Below, in pieces: positions 1-12,633 of a DNA stretch of 64,000 nt. Position numbers and translations under genes: made by a program. This stretch comes from Solen grandis (taxonomy: Eukaryota > Mollusca > Bivalvia > Adapedonta > Solenidae). Where the stretch lies: assembly GCA_021229015.1 (NCBI GenBank), contig CM037789.1, forward strand, positions 38,504,211 through 38,568,210, given 5' to 3'. The notes beneath the pieces were generated by a model that made no database searches, was not told where the DNA came from, and saw nothing but the letters and a program-made list of their open reading frames with translations. Position 1 is the first letter of the stretch. Each line of letters starts with the position of its first letter.

Positions 1-207
1 TATAATCCCGCTTTAACGTTGTGTTCAAATGGTCCTTACATAAAATTAAAGATAAATGCACGATTTGTTTCAACAGACTGTTAACAATTAGCACTTTGCC
101 ACTCTTACTCTCCTTATTTTTATAGCCTACAATGAACAGTCGTTTATTATTTTAATATAAGTTAGATATTTGGCAAAAACTAAGTTACCCCGCATATCTG
201 CAGCTTG
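1..207 (-). repeat. Interspersed repeat R1, inverted copy
   Basis: Read on the minus strand, this stretch matches 27001-27206 along nearly its whole length, including the shared words CTGCAGATATGC, GGGTAACT and GGAGAGTAAGAGTGG. A corrupted third copy lies near 32755-32910. No coding potential is seen. The repeat class is unknown because neither end is defined here; the window begins inside it. Confidence 0.7.
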
Positions 208-212
208 ACTTG

Positions 213-950
213 AGACACACACAACTTCCTTGCCTTCAGCGCTTTGATTAATGTAGTAATTGATACTAAATGTACTGGTTGGGGGCATAATCTACAAAAG
301 TGTGAAAACTTACTGCAGCGATACTGATTTTTCGCACCCTCATGAGTGTGTCGGTATGTGTTGAGATAAACACTTAGTTTCAGGTGCGATTTTACCCTTG
401 GGGACCAAAGAAATACATCAAGACATAAAAAAAGTCGAGATTAGGATGGATTTTATATATATTTTAATAGTTGAGATAAGAATGGATTTTATATATTTTT
501 TAATATAGAAGAAATTGGGACTTTCAATGTATGTCGAGATATGCTAAATGTCGAGACTCACGATGTCGACAACGAGTCTCAACTGTTGTTTTATTAAAGT
601 GACTTAAAACGAATTTTGATATTCAGATTTTATAAACGTTTTCATTTGTTTACCTAAAGTTTTTTTGGTTTTTTTTTATATATTGAATTTAAATCAGAAA
701 AATGGATAAAAGTGTAAATTTGCATATTTTTATCAAAAATTCAACATACCTGAAATTTCTATATTGAATAAAACACCTCTTAGTGAATTAAACCTTTTGA
801 ATTTTGATATTAATTGTCTCATTTGTTTACTACATGTGTTTCTACAATGCTTTACTGATCTACACAATTGTCAACTTTGATCTTATTTTATGTTCCACCA
901 ACATGGCATATGGTGCATTATAGCCTCTTCATTATGTTGTCACACTTCAG
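213..950. other. Unassigned AT-rich sequence
   Basis: No gene is recognised. A short direct duplication (GGATGGATTTTATATAT and GAATGGATTTTATATAT) lies at about 445-500. The rest is AT-rich sequence without a clear repeat boundary. Confidence 0.5.
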
Positions 951-952
951 AA

Positions 953-1050
953 GTTCAACTGTGTCCACAAATGAAGGTTAATATGTTCAGTGCTGAAAAA
1001 CAGCATATTTTGGATCATTTCAGCATTGTTCAACATACTTTTTCCTGAAA
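953..1050 (-). repeat. Interspersed repeat R2, inverted copy
   Basis: The minus strand matches 37232-37350: both contain GGAAAAAGTATGTTG, TTTTTCAGCACTGA and CCTTCATTTGTGGACAC in that order. The short reading frame across it is incidental. Confidence 0.65.
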
Positions 1051-1318
1051 CTATGTCAACTGTACCATCCATTTTAACACCTACAATAGGTACCATCTCA
1101 CAATATTGCAGGTAATTGCTGTATTGGCCCATTTTTAAGGCACCAAATTTTACCCGTTTCTAGACACTGCAGACATTGACTGTAAAGATTAACTAGGTGT
1201 GCATATGATATATACAGAACAGTTGTTTTTTTGCCATACATAGAACACAAATCATTTTCCCAGAATACTATGTCCTGTGTCCCTGTGAAATCTACCAGAG
1301 TATTTAATGTTCCTTTTT

Positions 1319-2183
1319 AGCTCACCTGAGCACAAAGTGCGCGGGTGAGGTATTGTGATCAGTCTTAGTCCGGTGTCTGTCGTGCGTCATCAACTTTTGC
1401 TTTAAACAACATCTCCTCCTTAACTGCTGAGCAGATTTTGATGAAATTTTACAGGAATGATCATTGGGCAATACTGCACAAAAATAGCTAAAATCATTCC
1501 TATCCACAAACCAAGATGGCCACCAGAGCTAAAAATAGAAAAATCTTTAAACAACATCTCCTCTTAAACCGTTAAGCAAATTTTAGTGAAACTCATTAGG
1601 AATGATTATTGGATGATACTGCATAAAAATAGCTAAAATCGTTGGTCCACCAACCAAGATGGCCGCCAGAGCTAAAGATAGAATAATCTTTAAACGACAT
1701 CTCCTCCTAAATGTGAGCAGATTTTGATGAAATTTTACAGGAATGATCCTTAGGTGGCACTGAGCAAAAATGGTTAAAATTGTTCCAGTCTGCCTACAAA
1801 GATGGCCAACAGAGCTAAAAATAGAAAAAAAACAATTTCCTCCTAAAATGCTAAGCAAATTTTAATGAAACTCAATGGAATGATCATTGGGTTATACTGC
1901 ACAAACATCATTCGGCTAAAATCATTCCGGTCTGCTGACCCAGATGGCAGTCAGAGCGTAAAATAGAATAATCTGTAAACATAATCTTCTCATAAACTTC
2001 TGAGTTTTTTTTTGGAATGAAAATAAAAAAACCAAACAATTTTTAATGAAACTCATTAGGAATGATCATTGGGTGGTACTGAGCAAAAATAGCTAAAATC
2101 ATATATGTCTGCCTACCAAGATGGCCACCAGAACTAAAAATGAATAAGATGTAAATACTATATAATTTATTATGTGTATTTTT
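1319..2183 (+). mobile_element. Family A element A1, 5' part (outer element)
   Basis: It begins after a run of five T with AGCTCACCTGAGCACAAAGTGC, the family A 5' hairpin, here with a decayed right arm. A diverged tandem core of about 150 bp follows, with CATCTCCTC, GAATGATC and AAGATGGCC recurring near 1406, 1555, 1697 and 2050. No 3' end comes before the next 5' head at 2184. The missing 3' end is best explained by 3899-3972, after the inserted element A2. No protein is encoded. Confidence 0.65.
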
Positions 2184-3898
2184 AGCCCACCTGAGCACGA
2201 AGTGCTCAAGGTGAGCTATTGTGATCACCTTTTGTCCGTCGTCCGTCGTCCGTGCGTGCGTGCGTCCGTCCGTCGTCAACAATTTGCTTTAAAGAACATC
2301 TCCTCCTGAACCGCTGAAGGGATTTTGACCAAACTTCACAGGAATCATCCTTATGATGCCCTCTATTAAAGTTGTACAAATTATTCAGATTGGTTGAAAA
2401 AGTAGGTCACAGGAGCTAAAAATAGATTTTAAAAACTCAAACTTTGAAAATCTTCTTCTGCAAAACTGCAAGGCCTAGAGCTTAGATATTTGGTATGTAG
2501 CATCATCTTATGGGCCATTACCAAGATTGTGCAAATCATAGCCCTATGGTGATAAATGCCCCCGCACCAGGGGTCACTTGTTTTACATAGAGTTATATAG
2601 GAAAATCTTAAAAAATCTTCTTCTGTAAATCCATAAGGCCCAGAGCTTAGATATTTGGTATGTAGCATCATCTAATGGTTCATTACCAAGATTGTTCAAA
2701 TCATAGCCCTATGGTGATAAATGCCCCCGCACCAGGGGTCACTTGTTTTACATAGAGTTATATAGGAAAATCTTAAAAAATCTTCTTCTGTAAATCCATA
2801 CGGCCCAGAGCTTAGATATTTGGTATGTAGCATCATCTAATGGTTCATTACCAAGATTGTTCAAATCATAGCCCTATGGTGATAAATGCCCCCGCACCAG
2901 GGGTCACTTGTTTTACATAGAGTTATATAGGAAAATCTTAAAAAATCTTCTTCTGTAAATCCATAAGGCCCAGAGCTTAGATATTTGGTATGTAGAATCA
3001 TCTAATGGTTCATTACCAAGATTGTTCAATTCTTGCCCTATGGTGATAAATGCCCCCGCACCAGGGGTCACTTGTTTTACATAGAGTTATATAGGAAAAT
3101 CTTAAAAAATCTTCTTCTGTAAATCCATAAGGCCAGAGCTTAGATATTTGGTATGTAGCATCATCTAATGGTTCATTACCAAGATTGTTCAAATCATAGC
3201 CTTACGGTGATAAATGACCCCGCACCAGTGGTCACTTGTTTCACATAGAGTTACATAGGAAAAGACCTAGAGCTTAATCAATAGATTTGATGTGAAATAT
3301 TGTCTAGTGGTCCGTACCCACATAATTCATAATTATAGACCAATCATAAAAAAAATATTTTGCAATATTACTAGTTTGAGAGATTATGACTAGATAATGG
3401 TTAAAATTTGGCCCTTGATTGAATCACTTTTTACTTTAAATTACATACTTGATATATGTTTTATATTAAAATCAGTATCTACGATTAAATAAAATGATAA
3501 AAAGACTAAGAGAATATATTGTGTCAATTGTATATTAAATAAAGGTTTTCTTTAAGAAAGATATGAAAGTACAGATAATCGTATTGTTGGTAATAAAAAC
3601 ACATTCGGTTGTTTTAGGTTATAATATTATTAACCAATGAAAAATTAGGAAACTATTCAGCCCTCCATTTCTGGTTTCAGTTTGGTAGGTATACGATTCT
3701 CTTCAGAAATTTCAACGAATTATCGAAGATCATTAATCTAACAGACCTAAAAAGCGATTGAAAAGTAGGTCAGTAGGTCAAATCTTAGAAAAACCTTGTT
3801 TACACACTGGAGGCCACAATTTTGATTCAATCTTCCTCAAACTTGGTCAGCACAAATGTCCTCAGGTGAGCGTTTTTAGGGCCATCTTGGCCCTCTTG
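2184..3898 (+). mobile_element. Family A element A2, complete, nested in A1
   Basis: The 5' end is AGCCCACCTGAGCACGAAGTGC; GAGCAC and GTGCTC pair around GAA as a hairpin, and GTCCGTC repeats follow. The 3' side carries CTCAGGTGAGC (3861-3871), the inverse complement of the family's GCTCACCTGAG 5' arm. Then come a hairpin, AGGGCCATCTTGGCCCT, and the terminal CTTG. The interior holds a clean 165-bp tandem repeat. Both flanks are T-rich and no target-site duplication is evident. It has no open reading frame, so it is non-autonomous. Head, subterminal inverse repeat and 3' hairpin resemble Helentron-type elements; that assignment is inferred. Confidence 0.75.
2451..3270 (+). repeat. 165-bp tandem repeat, about five copies
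   Basis: TCTTCTTCTG recurs at 2451, 2616, 2781, 2946 and 3110, a spacing of 165 or 164 bases. The middle copies are nearly identical and include GATATTTGGTATGTAG and GCACCAGGGGTCACTTG. The first and last copies are more diverged, as expected for arrays that grow by unequal exchange in the middle. It is the core of element A2. Confidence 0.92.
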
Positions 3899-3972
3899 TT
3901 TTCCTTACTGCTGCATTTTCTCTCTAGCAGTTGAATTCAGGTGAGCGATTTAGGGCCATCATGGCCCTCTTG
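3899..3972 (+). mobile_element. Family A element A1, 3' terminus
   Basis: This 74-bp segment carries a second complete family A 3' end directly behind that of A2: TTCAGGTGAGCGATT, the hairpin GGGCCATCATGGCCC and CTCTTG. Two successive 3' ends preceded by two successive 5' heads (1319 and 2184) are what an insertion of A2 into A1 would leave. Confidence 0.65.
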
Positions 3973-5617
3973 TTTTGAGAGGTGTGGTACATATTTTTAG
4001 AAAGTACAGGATTATGTCAATAAATTGAAATTAAGGCCTTAACAGCAGCACATATTTTTAACCAGTTGGCCGTCAACTTTCTCTATCTTCAACTTCCTTT
4101 GTCTGGATGATAACTTTGTCATGCATTAAAATATTTTTTAATAAATACATAGAAATTGTTCAATATGCTAAGATAACAAGGATGCTGCATATATCATGCC
4201 AATGGGAGGATTGTTTAAGTGGGGTTGTAGCAAGGAGTGCCTGAGGTTTGAAACTTGGTTTGGCAGCACATTTTTCTCACCTGGCTGCTGGATAAAACTT
4301 TTATATATTTTGATCACTATTCAATCTTTACTGAAATATTTACTTTTGTATGGAACTGCTAGCTTCCAGGAACTAACAGAAACAATGGAAAGAACTCATC
4401 ATTAACTCCATAAGGAAGCTCCTAGATTAAAAAAAGGAGAGAAAAGGGAGACAATTCACTTCTGTAAAGCAGAGATAACAGTTTGAGTTTTGATTCTTTA
4501 TTTCTTTCAATTGTGTGCATTTGGTAAAGGAGAAATGAATGTCTTTGAGTTTTTTTTTTAAAGGTAACTGATGTAACTCTTGTCTAGCAAGAGTAGACTT
4601 TATTTTGATATTCTGAAAGTGTAGATCAAGTTTATGATTTTGTCAGCTTCATGATGGGATATGGATGTTGTCAGTAACTATAGTGATATGACCTGTAATC
4701 AGTATCTAAATTAAAAACACCATCAGCTATTTTCCGTAGCATTGCATGCTTAGACAAGCGACTTTAAAGGCATGCTACATTAAATTTTACATTAAAACAA
4801 ATCTTGCTTTTATGCAGAAGTATTGTTTATGTACCAAACTTACTACCAGTTACAAGAAATAAGCCTTTCAGATCCTCAATACTGGGAATTAATCATAATT
4901 AGAAAGTGCGAATTTTGAGAAAACACCTTAAAATTTAAAGTCAGCTAAATTCAGAACTTTGATCTTCAAATATTTCTGTTTTCTAAATGGAATACTTTTA
5001 AGGATATTTGTGACGATGTTGGCCTGTTCATGGTCATTTTTTTTCTGTATTGATCACAAGATTTAACTTCCATTTATAAAATGCCATTTCTTGCAAAAAA
5101 CACACTTTTGTGAATTTTGCAAATAATGACAGGAATTGGCTAAATCATTGTAACTCATTTTTGAGCCTCTTTTCTATCATTTTGACAAAAACTATGCATA
5201 AAATTGATTGTCAGCTAACGCTTTCCTTTCAGGTACATAGCATTACATTCAGCATGTGTTTTCATGAGACTCTATGGGAAAATAGCGGGTGGTGCTTAGC
5301 AAACTTTGAGTAGTATATTAGATGATATTTGTATTTGTTATACAGGAATATATTAGTTGATATTTATATTTGTTATGCAGGAATGACTATCAAACAGTAA
5401 GAATACACAATTCCATAACATTTTATTTTCACCATCTAGGCTGCTGTATCAGATAAGTTTAATACAAGAAATGGATAAAAAAAAATCCATTATCACCAGC
5501 ATCTTCTATGCTAACTGCAATGATGGTGTCATCACAACTTACACATGTGTTGTTCTCTTTTTATTTCTTTAATAAAAAAAAAAATTAATGGTTTAAATAA
5601 AAAAGACTACTACAGTT
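3973..5617. other. Unassigned sequence
   Basis: No gene, known repeat boundary or RNA is recognised. Short frames at 4196-4405 and 5110-5313 have low-complexity or arbitrary composition and no family resemblance. It could be intron or intergenic DNA. Confidence 0.5.
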
Positions 5618-6583
5618 GTTGGGCTGCTATCAGGATAATGTTCAAGGGTGGGTATCATAATGTCTGTCTGGTGCCAGGATAATGTTAAAGGGTGGGGTAT
5701 CATTCTGTGGTTCTGATGTCAGGATAATGGGGAAATAATGTTAAAGGTGGGTATCATCTGTGCTTCTGGTGTCCGGATAATGTTAAAGGGTGGGTATCAT
5801 AATGTCTGTCTGGTGCCAGGATAATGTTAAAGGGTGGGGTATCATTCTGTGGTTCTGATGTCAGGATAATGTTAAAGGGTGGGGTATCATTCTGTGGTTC
5901 TGGTGTCCGGATAATGTTCAAGGGTGGGTATCATAATGTCTGTCTGGTGCAAGGATAATGTTAAAGGGTGGGGTATCATGCTGTGGGTCTGGTATCAGGA
6001 TAATGTTAAAGAGTGGGTATCATGCTGTGGTTCTGGTATCAGGATAATGTTAAAGGGTGGGGTATCATGCTGTGGGTCTGGTATCAGGATAATGTTCAAG
6101 GGTGGGGTATCATGCTGTGGGTCTGGTATCAGGATAATGTTAAAGAGTGGGTATCATGCTGTGGGTCTGGTATTAGGATATTGTTAAAGGGTGGGGTATC
6201 ATGCTGTGGTTCTGGTGTCAGGATAATGTTAAAGGGTGGGTATCATGCTGTGGTTCTGGTGTCAGGATAATGTTCAAGAGTGGGTATCATGCTGTGGTTC
6301 TGGTGTCAGGATAATGTTAAAGAGTGGGTATCATGCTGTGGGTCTGGTGTCAGGATAATGTTAAAGGGTGGGGTATCATGCTGTTGGTCTGGTGTCAGGA
6401 TAATGTTAAAGGGTGGGTATCATACTGTCGGTCTGGTGTCAGGATAATGTTAAAGGGTGGGTATCATATTGTCGGTCTGGTGTCATGATAATGTTAAAGA
6501 GTGGGTATCATGCTGTCGGTTAGGTGTCAGGATAATGTTAAGGATGGCATTATGCTTTGGTTCCGGTGTCAAAATAATGTTAA
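5618..6583 (+). repeat. 44-45 bp minisatellite related to a SINE core
   Basis: The unit reads approximately GGTGTCAGGATAATG, TTAAAGGGTGGGTATCATG and CTGTGGTTCT, repeated about 20 times with single-base and one- or two-base length variants. Unit words such as GGTATCAGGAT and GGTATCATG also occur, in the same order and spacing, in the SINE bodies near 53671-53706 and, inverted, near 54155-54195. The reading frames that run through the array rich in Trp, Gly and Cys are products of the repeat and are not genes. Confidence 0.9.
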
Positions 6584-6615
6584 TGTTTTAAATGTATGGA
6601 CATGTAATCATTTTT

Positions 6616-7485
6616 AACCAGGTTTTCCGAAGAAAACAATTTCTTCTGTGCACAACTCCTCCTACATTTTTTAATGGATTTGGCCAAAACTTTTACAGAA
6701 GCATTATTACATAGTGGCCTGGCGCATATCGTCAGGGTTTTGTGGTTCGACTATTTTTTATGTAGTTATGGCCCTTTGTTATTTTTTCACATATGTAAAA
6801 TATAGGGAAATATTCTTCTGTGCGCAATTCCTCCTACATTCGACTATTTTTGATGCAGTTATGGCCCTTTGCCCCTTAACGGATGTAATATAAAGGGAAA
6901 TATTCTTTTGTGCACAACTTCTACATTTCTAAATAAATTTTGTCCATACTTTAACAGAAGTACCTTCACTAAGTCACCCTGGAGAATATTACCTGTGTTT
7001 TGCAGTTTGACCATTTTTGGTGGAGTTATGCCCCTTTGATAAAACTCCTTATCTGGAGCATAAGTCCTACATTATAAGAGGTATTGACTTGAAACTTTAT
7101 AGGTCCATACATCTCATTGAGGCCGAATGCAGTGCATAGGAACCTCACTCTGTGGTTCATAATTTTGGAGTTACATGTTTTGTAAAAATTCCTGATACGG
7201 AGCATAACTCCTTAATTTTAAAATATATAGTAATTATTGGTTTTGCAGTTTGACCATTTTTGATGGAGCCATTGTTGCATCATATTCATGTCTTGTTCAA
7301 AGTTAATGTGGATAAATGTAAGTTAAAAATCCTTGTTGCACATATTATGTATGTTTGCTTTATACAGAATTGCATTAGATTTAATAGACATTGAGCACAA
7401 AATTATTTGACTGATACAAATAATCTGTACTGGGACGAAACATTGCGAAAAGAAAACCTGGTTTTGTGACAATTCCTGTCACTTG
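6616..7485 (+). mobile_element. Family E element, complete
   Basis: It follows five T and begins AACCAGGTTTTCCGAAGAAA, where GTTTTC and GAAAAC form the 5' hairpin. At 7452-7463 lies GAAAACCTGGTT, the exact inverse complement of the first 12 bases. The hairpin GTGACA/TGTCAC (7466-7482) follows and the terminus is CTTG next to a T run. The interior has two to three diverged copies of a segment with TCTTCTGTGCACAACTCC. The layout equals that of families A, C and D although the sequence is unrelated. No open reading frame. Confidence 0.75.
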
Positions 7486-9389
7486 TTTTTTTCAAATTTT
7501 TTATGGATTTCACCATTTTTAAATTAAAAATGGTTAAATTTCACCTTTTTTGATAATCCTCTCCCCTTGGATAACATCTCATATCTCAGGTATTTGAATA
7601 CTTTGGTTTTGGTACAAAGACCTAAAACCAGGAGATGTGCTACTTGGTGAGATATCATAATTTATGAGCACAAATACTCAGAGTTACACATTAAAACGAG
7701 AGTAGTTTGTTGCCAAATACTTTGATGCATATCTTTGTATACTAGTTTAATCTTTTAGTTAAGTATATTATTATGGTGTCTTGTTATATCCATTATCCTG
7801 TTCTCATAAATTTGCACAATAATATGCCTGAGACAGGTTCACTGATTGATATGTAATAATTATCATAATGTGCAAAAATTATAAGTCATCAAAATGCATG
7901 CATGTTATAGATATACATTTATTTACCTTCGCAGCAAGTAGTTTTTGCAAGCAAAATTTGAAATTAAAGCCATTCAAAATTATATATATGTTCAAAAGGT
8001 ACAAATCATAAATATAAAGAAATAAATAGGACCTCACTTTTCTTAATCTCATTGAGAGCGTACAAGATTTCCTGCATAGGCTTATTGAAGTAGCACAGAT
8101 TTGTCCCTGTTACATGTATTCCCTGCTACCTTTGGTTGAATTCTGGTTAAACTTTTCAACATTGCCTAATTGCTCATATCATTTGATTTTGAATGAGGTA
8201 GCTTACTGGCTCTTTATTATATTTATTACAGATATTTCTAGGCTACCACTATTTTGATTTTACTTCAAAGCATTAATGAGTACTAAGTCTATTTGCAGTG
8301 TCATTTCGTTGGCATGTGATTGCCGGCTTGATTTTTAATAAATAAAAGCCCCTTGTCATATTTCTTAAATATATATTGCCTTTTAGGTTCTTTGGTCAGA
8401 TTTTGATATAACTTCACAGCTATGCTAGTTTAGCATATCCTTGGCACATCATATTTGGACAATTTTAGAGTTATTGCTATTTTTATATTTATTGAATATA
8501 TTTTGTCTATAAGGCCAACAATTTTTTATATTTTGTTTTATGGGAGCGCCAACACGAGTTTTCACCAAAATGAAATAAAAATAAAAGAACAATTCAGTAT
8601 TTTTATTTTCACACTCTGTGCTGACTCCATACAAAACCCTCTGTGAAAAATTAAAAAAAGCCCGACATTGATTATATAATATTTGTAAATTTTCTGTAAA
8701 CACTCATGTATAGTGCGCATCTATTTCTCTTCTATAATGCACATCCATACTTTGTATTTCGAGGAGGCCTCCATTTTGTTTAACAGTGGGTGTTTTACAG
8801 ACGTTCGATTGAACTACAGGTAACCAAAGTTCTACTGCTTCCACAAGACAGTCATGCAATGATCATTTTTCACACCTCTTGTATCCACATTTGATTTATT
8901 TTGTTATGTTAATGTTAATTATGGCCAGAAATTTGAGTAATAGTCTTCAAATGTTGACACTTTGTTGTGTGTTTGTCAGAAGTCGGTTTCAGTTGGTATT
9001 TGAAGTACACAATTTTCATAAACCAAACAGCTCTGTCCAAACTGAAATTAACTAGCTATGATATTGTCTGAAATAAATTGGTTGTATAATCAGAACATAA
9101 TGGCAGTCATGGTTGGTTTTCAGTAATGACATTGCGAACATCCCCATCAGCTATAAGTCATCAAATAATGATTTTGTAAAGTACAGTACTGTACAGGTTA
9201 TGGCGGATGAATCGCAAGTAAATACAATTAAGCTTTAATATTGCTTTAAAGTATGAAATATGCCCATAGACATCGCAAATAAGGCTTCTTAGTGGGTGGG
9301 GTCAAGTTTGAGAAAACTGTGAAGAAACTGATTTCTCGTGTATAGGGAGCGAGTCAAAATATTCCCAAATCAAAACAAACCTACTTTTT
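7486..9389. other. Unassigned sequence
   Basis: No gene or element ends are recognised. Overlapping short frames at 8449-8703 (minus) and 8455-8646 (plus) are AT-rich and show no family features. Confidence 0.5.
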
Positions 9390-10667
9390 AGCTCACTTGA
9401 GCACAACATGCTCATGGTGAGTTATTGTGATCGCCTTTTGTCCTGTGTCCGTCGTCCTTGCATGCGCACGACCGTGTGTGCGTCCGGCGTCAACAATTTC
9501 CTTTAAACATCTCGTCCTAAACAGCTGAATAGATTTTTTTACCAAATTTCACAGGATTGATCCTTATGATGCCCTCTATCAAAATTGTTCAAATTATTTT
9601 GTTTGGTTAAAAAAGTAGGTCACAGGAGCTAGAAATAGATTTTTAAAATGCAATTTTTGAAAATCTTCTTCTGTAAAACTGCAGGGCCTAGAGCTTAAAT
9701 ATTTGGTGTGTAGCATTGTCTAGTGGATCTCTACCAAGTTTATTCAAATCATGACCCTGGGGTCAAAATTGGTCCCGCCCCAGGGGTCACCTTTTTTTAC
9801 ATAGGCTAATAAAGGAAAAAATATTTAAAAAATCTTCTTGTTAAAAACCACAAGGCCTGGAAATTGGCCCTGCCCCAGGGGTCGCTTGTTTTAATATAGG
9901 CTTATATAGGAAAATCTAGAAAAATCTTCTTGTCAGAAACCACAAGGCCTGGAGTAGATATTTGGTGTGTAACATGGCAATCAAGTTTGTTCAAATCATG
10001 GCCCTGGGGTCAAAATTGACCCTACCCCAAAGGCTACTTTATTTTACATATATGGGAAAATCTAGAAAAATCTTCTTGTCAGAAACTAAAAGGCCTGGAG
10101 TTTATATATTTGGTATACATTATGGATTAGTAGACATCTACCAACTTCCTTCACATTGCCCTAGGGTCAAAATTGGCCCCTACCCGGGGTCACTTGATTT
10201 TACTTATATTGGAAAGAAAAACTAGAAAAATTGTCTTTTCAGAAGCTACAAAGCCTGGACTTTTGATGTGTTACATGTACCAAGTTTGCTCAGATCATGG
10301 CCCTGGGGTCAAAATTAGCTGCCCCAGGGGTTACTTGATTTTACATAGACTTATATAGGAGAGTCTTTAAAAGATCTTGTCTGAAACCACAAGATAATGG
10401 GTTTAGTTATTGATTAACATGGCCTTGTGGACCTGAACCAAGTTTTCAAATCATGGCTCTTGGGTATAAATTGGTCCCGCACTAGGGGTCACTTGATTGT
10501 ATAGCTATGACCATTAAAATTTGGACCGCAGGTACAGTTTTTGTGTGGAATTACAATTATTTTGCTGTACTTCTTCATGGATTTTGTATTCAGTATGACT
10601 GTTATATAAAAGGCAATGAAGGCAATATTTCTCAGGTGAGCGATTCAGGGCCATCATCGCCCTCTTG
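9390..10667 (+). mobile_element. Family A element A3, complete
   Basis: The head is TTTTTAGCTCACTTGAGCAC with a slightly decayed hairpin partner (ATGCTCATGGTGAG). The core has diverged units of about 165 bp (AAATCTTCTT, AAGGCCTGGA, TCAAAATTGGCCC, CAGGGGTCAC). The 3' end has CTCAGGTGAGC at 10631, the imperfect hairpin GGGCCATCATCGCCC and CTCTTG ending at 10667. The core is homologous to that of A2 and A5 but older by divergence. Confidence 0.75.
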
Positions 10668-11247
10668 TTGAGGTGAAAATGTACCCTTTTTTTTTTTTTT
10701 TTTTTATAATATTGTTAGTCAGGTTATAAGTTATGATTTTGTTTGAAAATATGTATCAATTTTTTATATGTGGTACAACATGAACTTATTCTTTTTTAAG
10801 TCTTTTATTGAATTCTTATTTTCCCAGCTTCTAGCTCTGGTACATGATAGTTTGAATGAATGAAATATTTTCCTTTTGTATTTTGATGATATTATCATTA
10901 AAACATAAATTATGGAATACTTTTGATGGCATTCATGAAATAATACAAGAACATATAACTTAAAAGGACATTTAGTATCAATTCATATAGTAATGAATTA
11001 TTGCATGCTATATAAAAGTTCTGTCCTTTTCATAACAAATTTATTCATACATTATATATATATATATTTGCATCACAATTTGACAATTTAAGCATGAAAT
11101 AGATAAAATATAATTTATTGGTATTACGTTAACTGCTAAAACTTGGCAAAGTTTTTAAAAATATAATCACAAAAAAATGGTACATTTTGTTAAATTACTT
11201 TGTACAATTCTTCTTAAAAAAAAAAAAAATTATGAACATTACATTTT
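10668..11247. other. Unassigned AT-rich sequence with poly-T
   Basis: Contains a run of about 19 T near 10688, a short TA microsatellite at 11055-11069 and an A run near 11217. No gene is seen. Confidence 0.5.
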
Positions 11248-11430
11248 TGGCCCAATCTTCATGACACTTCGAATTTAGGTCATGTGGGGTCAAAAAGTAG
11301 GTCATCTTAGAAAAACCTTGTTAACACTCTATAGAGGTCACATTTTTGGCCCAATCTTCATAAAAAGTAGGTCAATATGAAAAATCCAACATATGTTGCT
11401 CATTCATTCAGGGCCATCATGGCCCTATTG
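11248..11430 (+). mobile_element. Family A 3' fragment A4
   Basis: Words such as AAAAAGTAGGTCA and CTTAGAAAAACCTTGTT match the 3' portion of element A2 (about 3770-3800). The segment ends with the family hairpin GGGCCATCATGGCCC followed by TATTG, a variant of CTCTTG. The 5' part is absent. A family B head starts three bases later. Confidence 0.6.
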
Positions 11431-11432
11431 TT

Positions 11433-11987
11433 AATCCCCCGCTGCGAAGCGGGAGGGGGGTTATAGGAATGCCCTTGGTCCGTCCGTCCGTCCGTCAGTC
11501 CGTCCGTCAGTGTGTCCGAAACACTTTCTTGTCCGCTCCATATCTCATGAATGCTTGGACACATTTTCTTCAAACTCGGCTAAAGTGTTAACCTCATTGA
11601 GCTGATGTGCAGAAGGCATGAGGCGGTCACGCTGGCTCAAGGTCAAGGTCATACTTGAAGGTCAAATGTTATTTTCGTGTCCGCTCCATATCTCATGAAC
11701 GCTTGGACACATTTTCTTCAAACTCGGCTAAAGTGTTAACCTCATTGAGCTGATGTGCAGAAGGCATGAGGCGGTCACGCTGGGTCAAGGTCATACTTGA
11801 AGGTCAAATGTTATTTTCGTGTCCGCTCCATATCTCATGAACGCTTGGACACATTTTCTTCAAACTCGGCTAAAATGTTAACCTCATTGAGCTGATGTGC
11901 AGAAGGCATGAGTCGGTCATGCTGGCTCAAGGTCAAGGTCATACTTGCAGGTCAAATGTTATTTTCGTGTCCGCTCCATATCTCATT
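11433..11987 (+). mobile_element. Family B element, 3'-truncated
   Basis: The 5' end AATCCCCCGCTGCGAAGCGG forms a strong hairpin (CCCCCGCT with AAGCGGGAGGGGG) and is followed by GTCCGTCC repeats, as in families A and C. The core is a tandem repeat: GTCCGCTCCATATCTCATGA occurs at 11531, 11679, 11821 and about 11969 (spacings 148, 142, 148). One copy lacks a six-base GGTCAA. No inverse copy of the head and no 3' hairpin follow, so the element is truncated near 11987. Confidence 0.7.
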
Positions 11988-12633
11988 CAGGAGTGTTCCC
12001 CTTGCCTTACACAGACCACTTCTTGACCTGGATTGCACTTCCACAGTGATTTATTGTACTCGGTAAATAATAGTATGTCATGTTCACAATCATACAAATT
12101 ATTTCATGATATATAAAGTTTTTAATTGAGTTACACATGTACTTTGTGGTTACCTATCACATCCTTTACTTCATTGATGTTCACTTTTTGTACTGTTTCC
12201 CATGTAAAACTTGTCAGTAAACTTTTAATATATGTGCCTCCGAATTCTGAGATTCATACATAACTCCGGAAAGTTAAATTGTCTTAAACTGATCTTCTAT
12301 GTCTGCTACAACCATGCCAGGTTAAGGTGAACATAATCCTATGACCAAACAAATTCTAATATTTGGCCAGCGGCGGGGGATATAGCTGTCCTTTGGACTG
12401 CCTTGTTTATCTTATTTTTATTTGGGACACCCCACCCAGACTCAGTTTTTTTTTAAAAAAATCCTGTAAAACAAAACAAAACAAAAAAAAACGTGGGCCT
12501 CATACATGTTTAAGTGATCAGAGCTTAATCTATGTCAGTGTGCTTCAACTGTGTTAAGACTGTCTTTGACATGGTCACAGTAACTGTGACAAAGCAGTAT
12601 CTGGAGATATTCATCATCTTCAGTAATAATTAT
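11988..12633. other. Unassigned sequence
   Basis: No recognisable gene or element. A run of AAAAC repeats lies near 12470-12490. Confidence 0.5.

Noticed and set aside
5924..6270. Protein-coding frames of 85-87 codons rich in Trp, Cys and Gly
   Set aside because: They are translations of a minisatellite unit in different frames; length variants of one or two bases break them.
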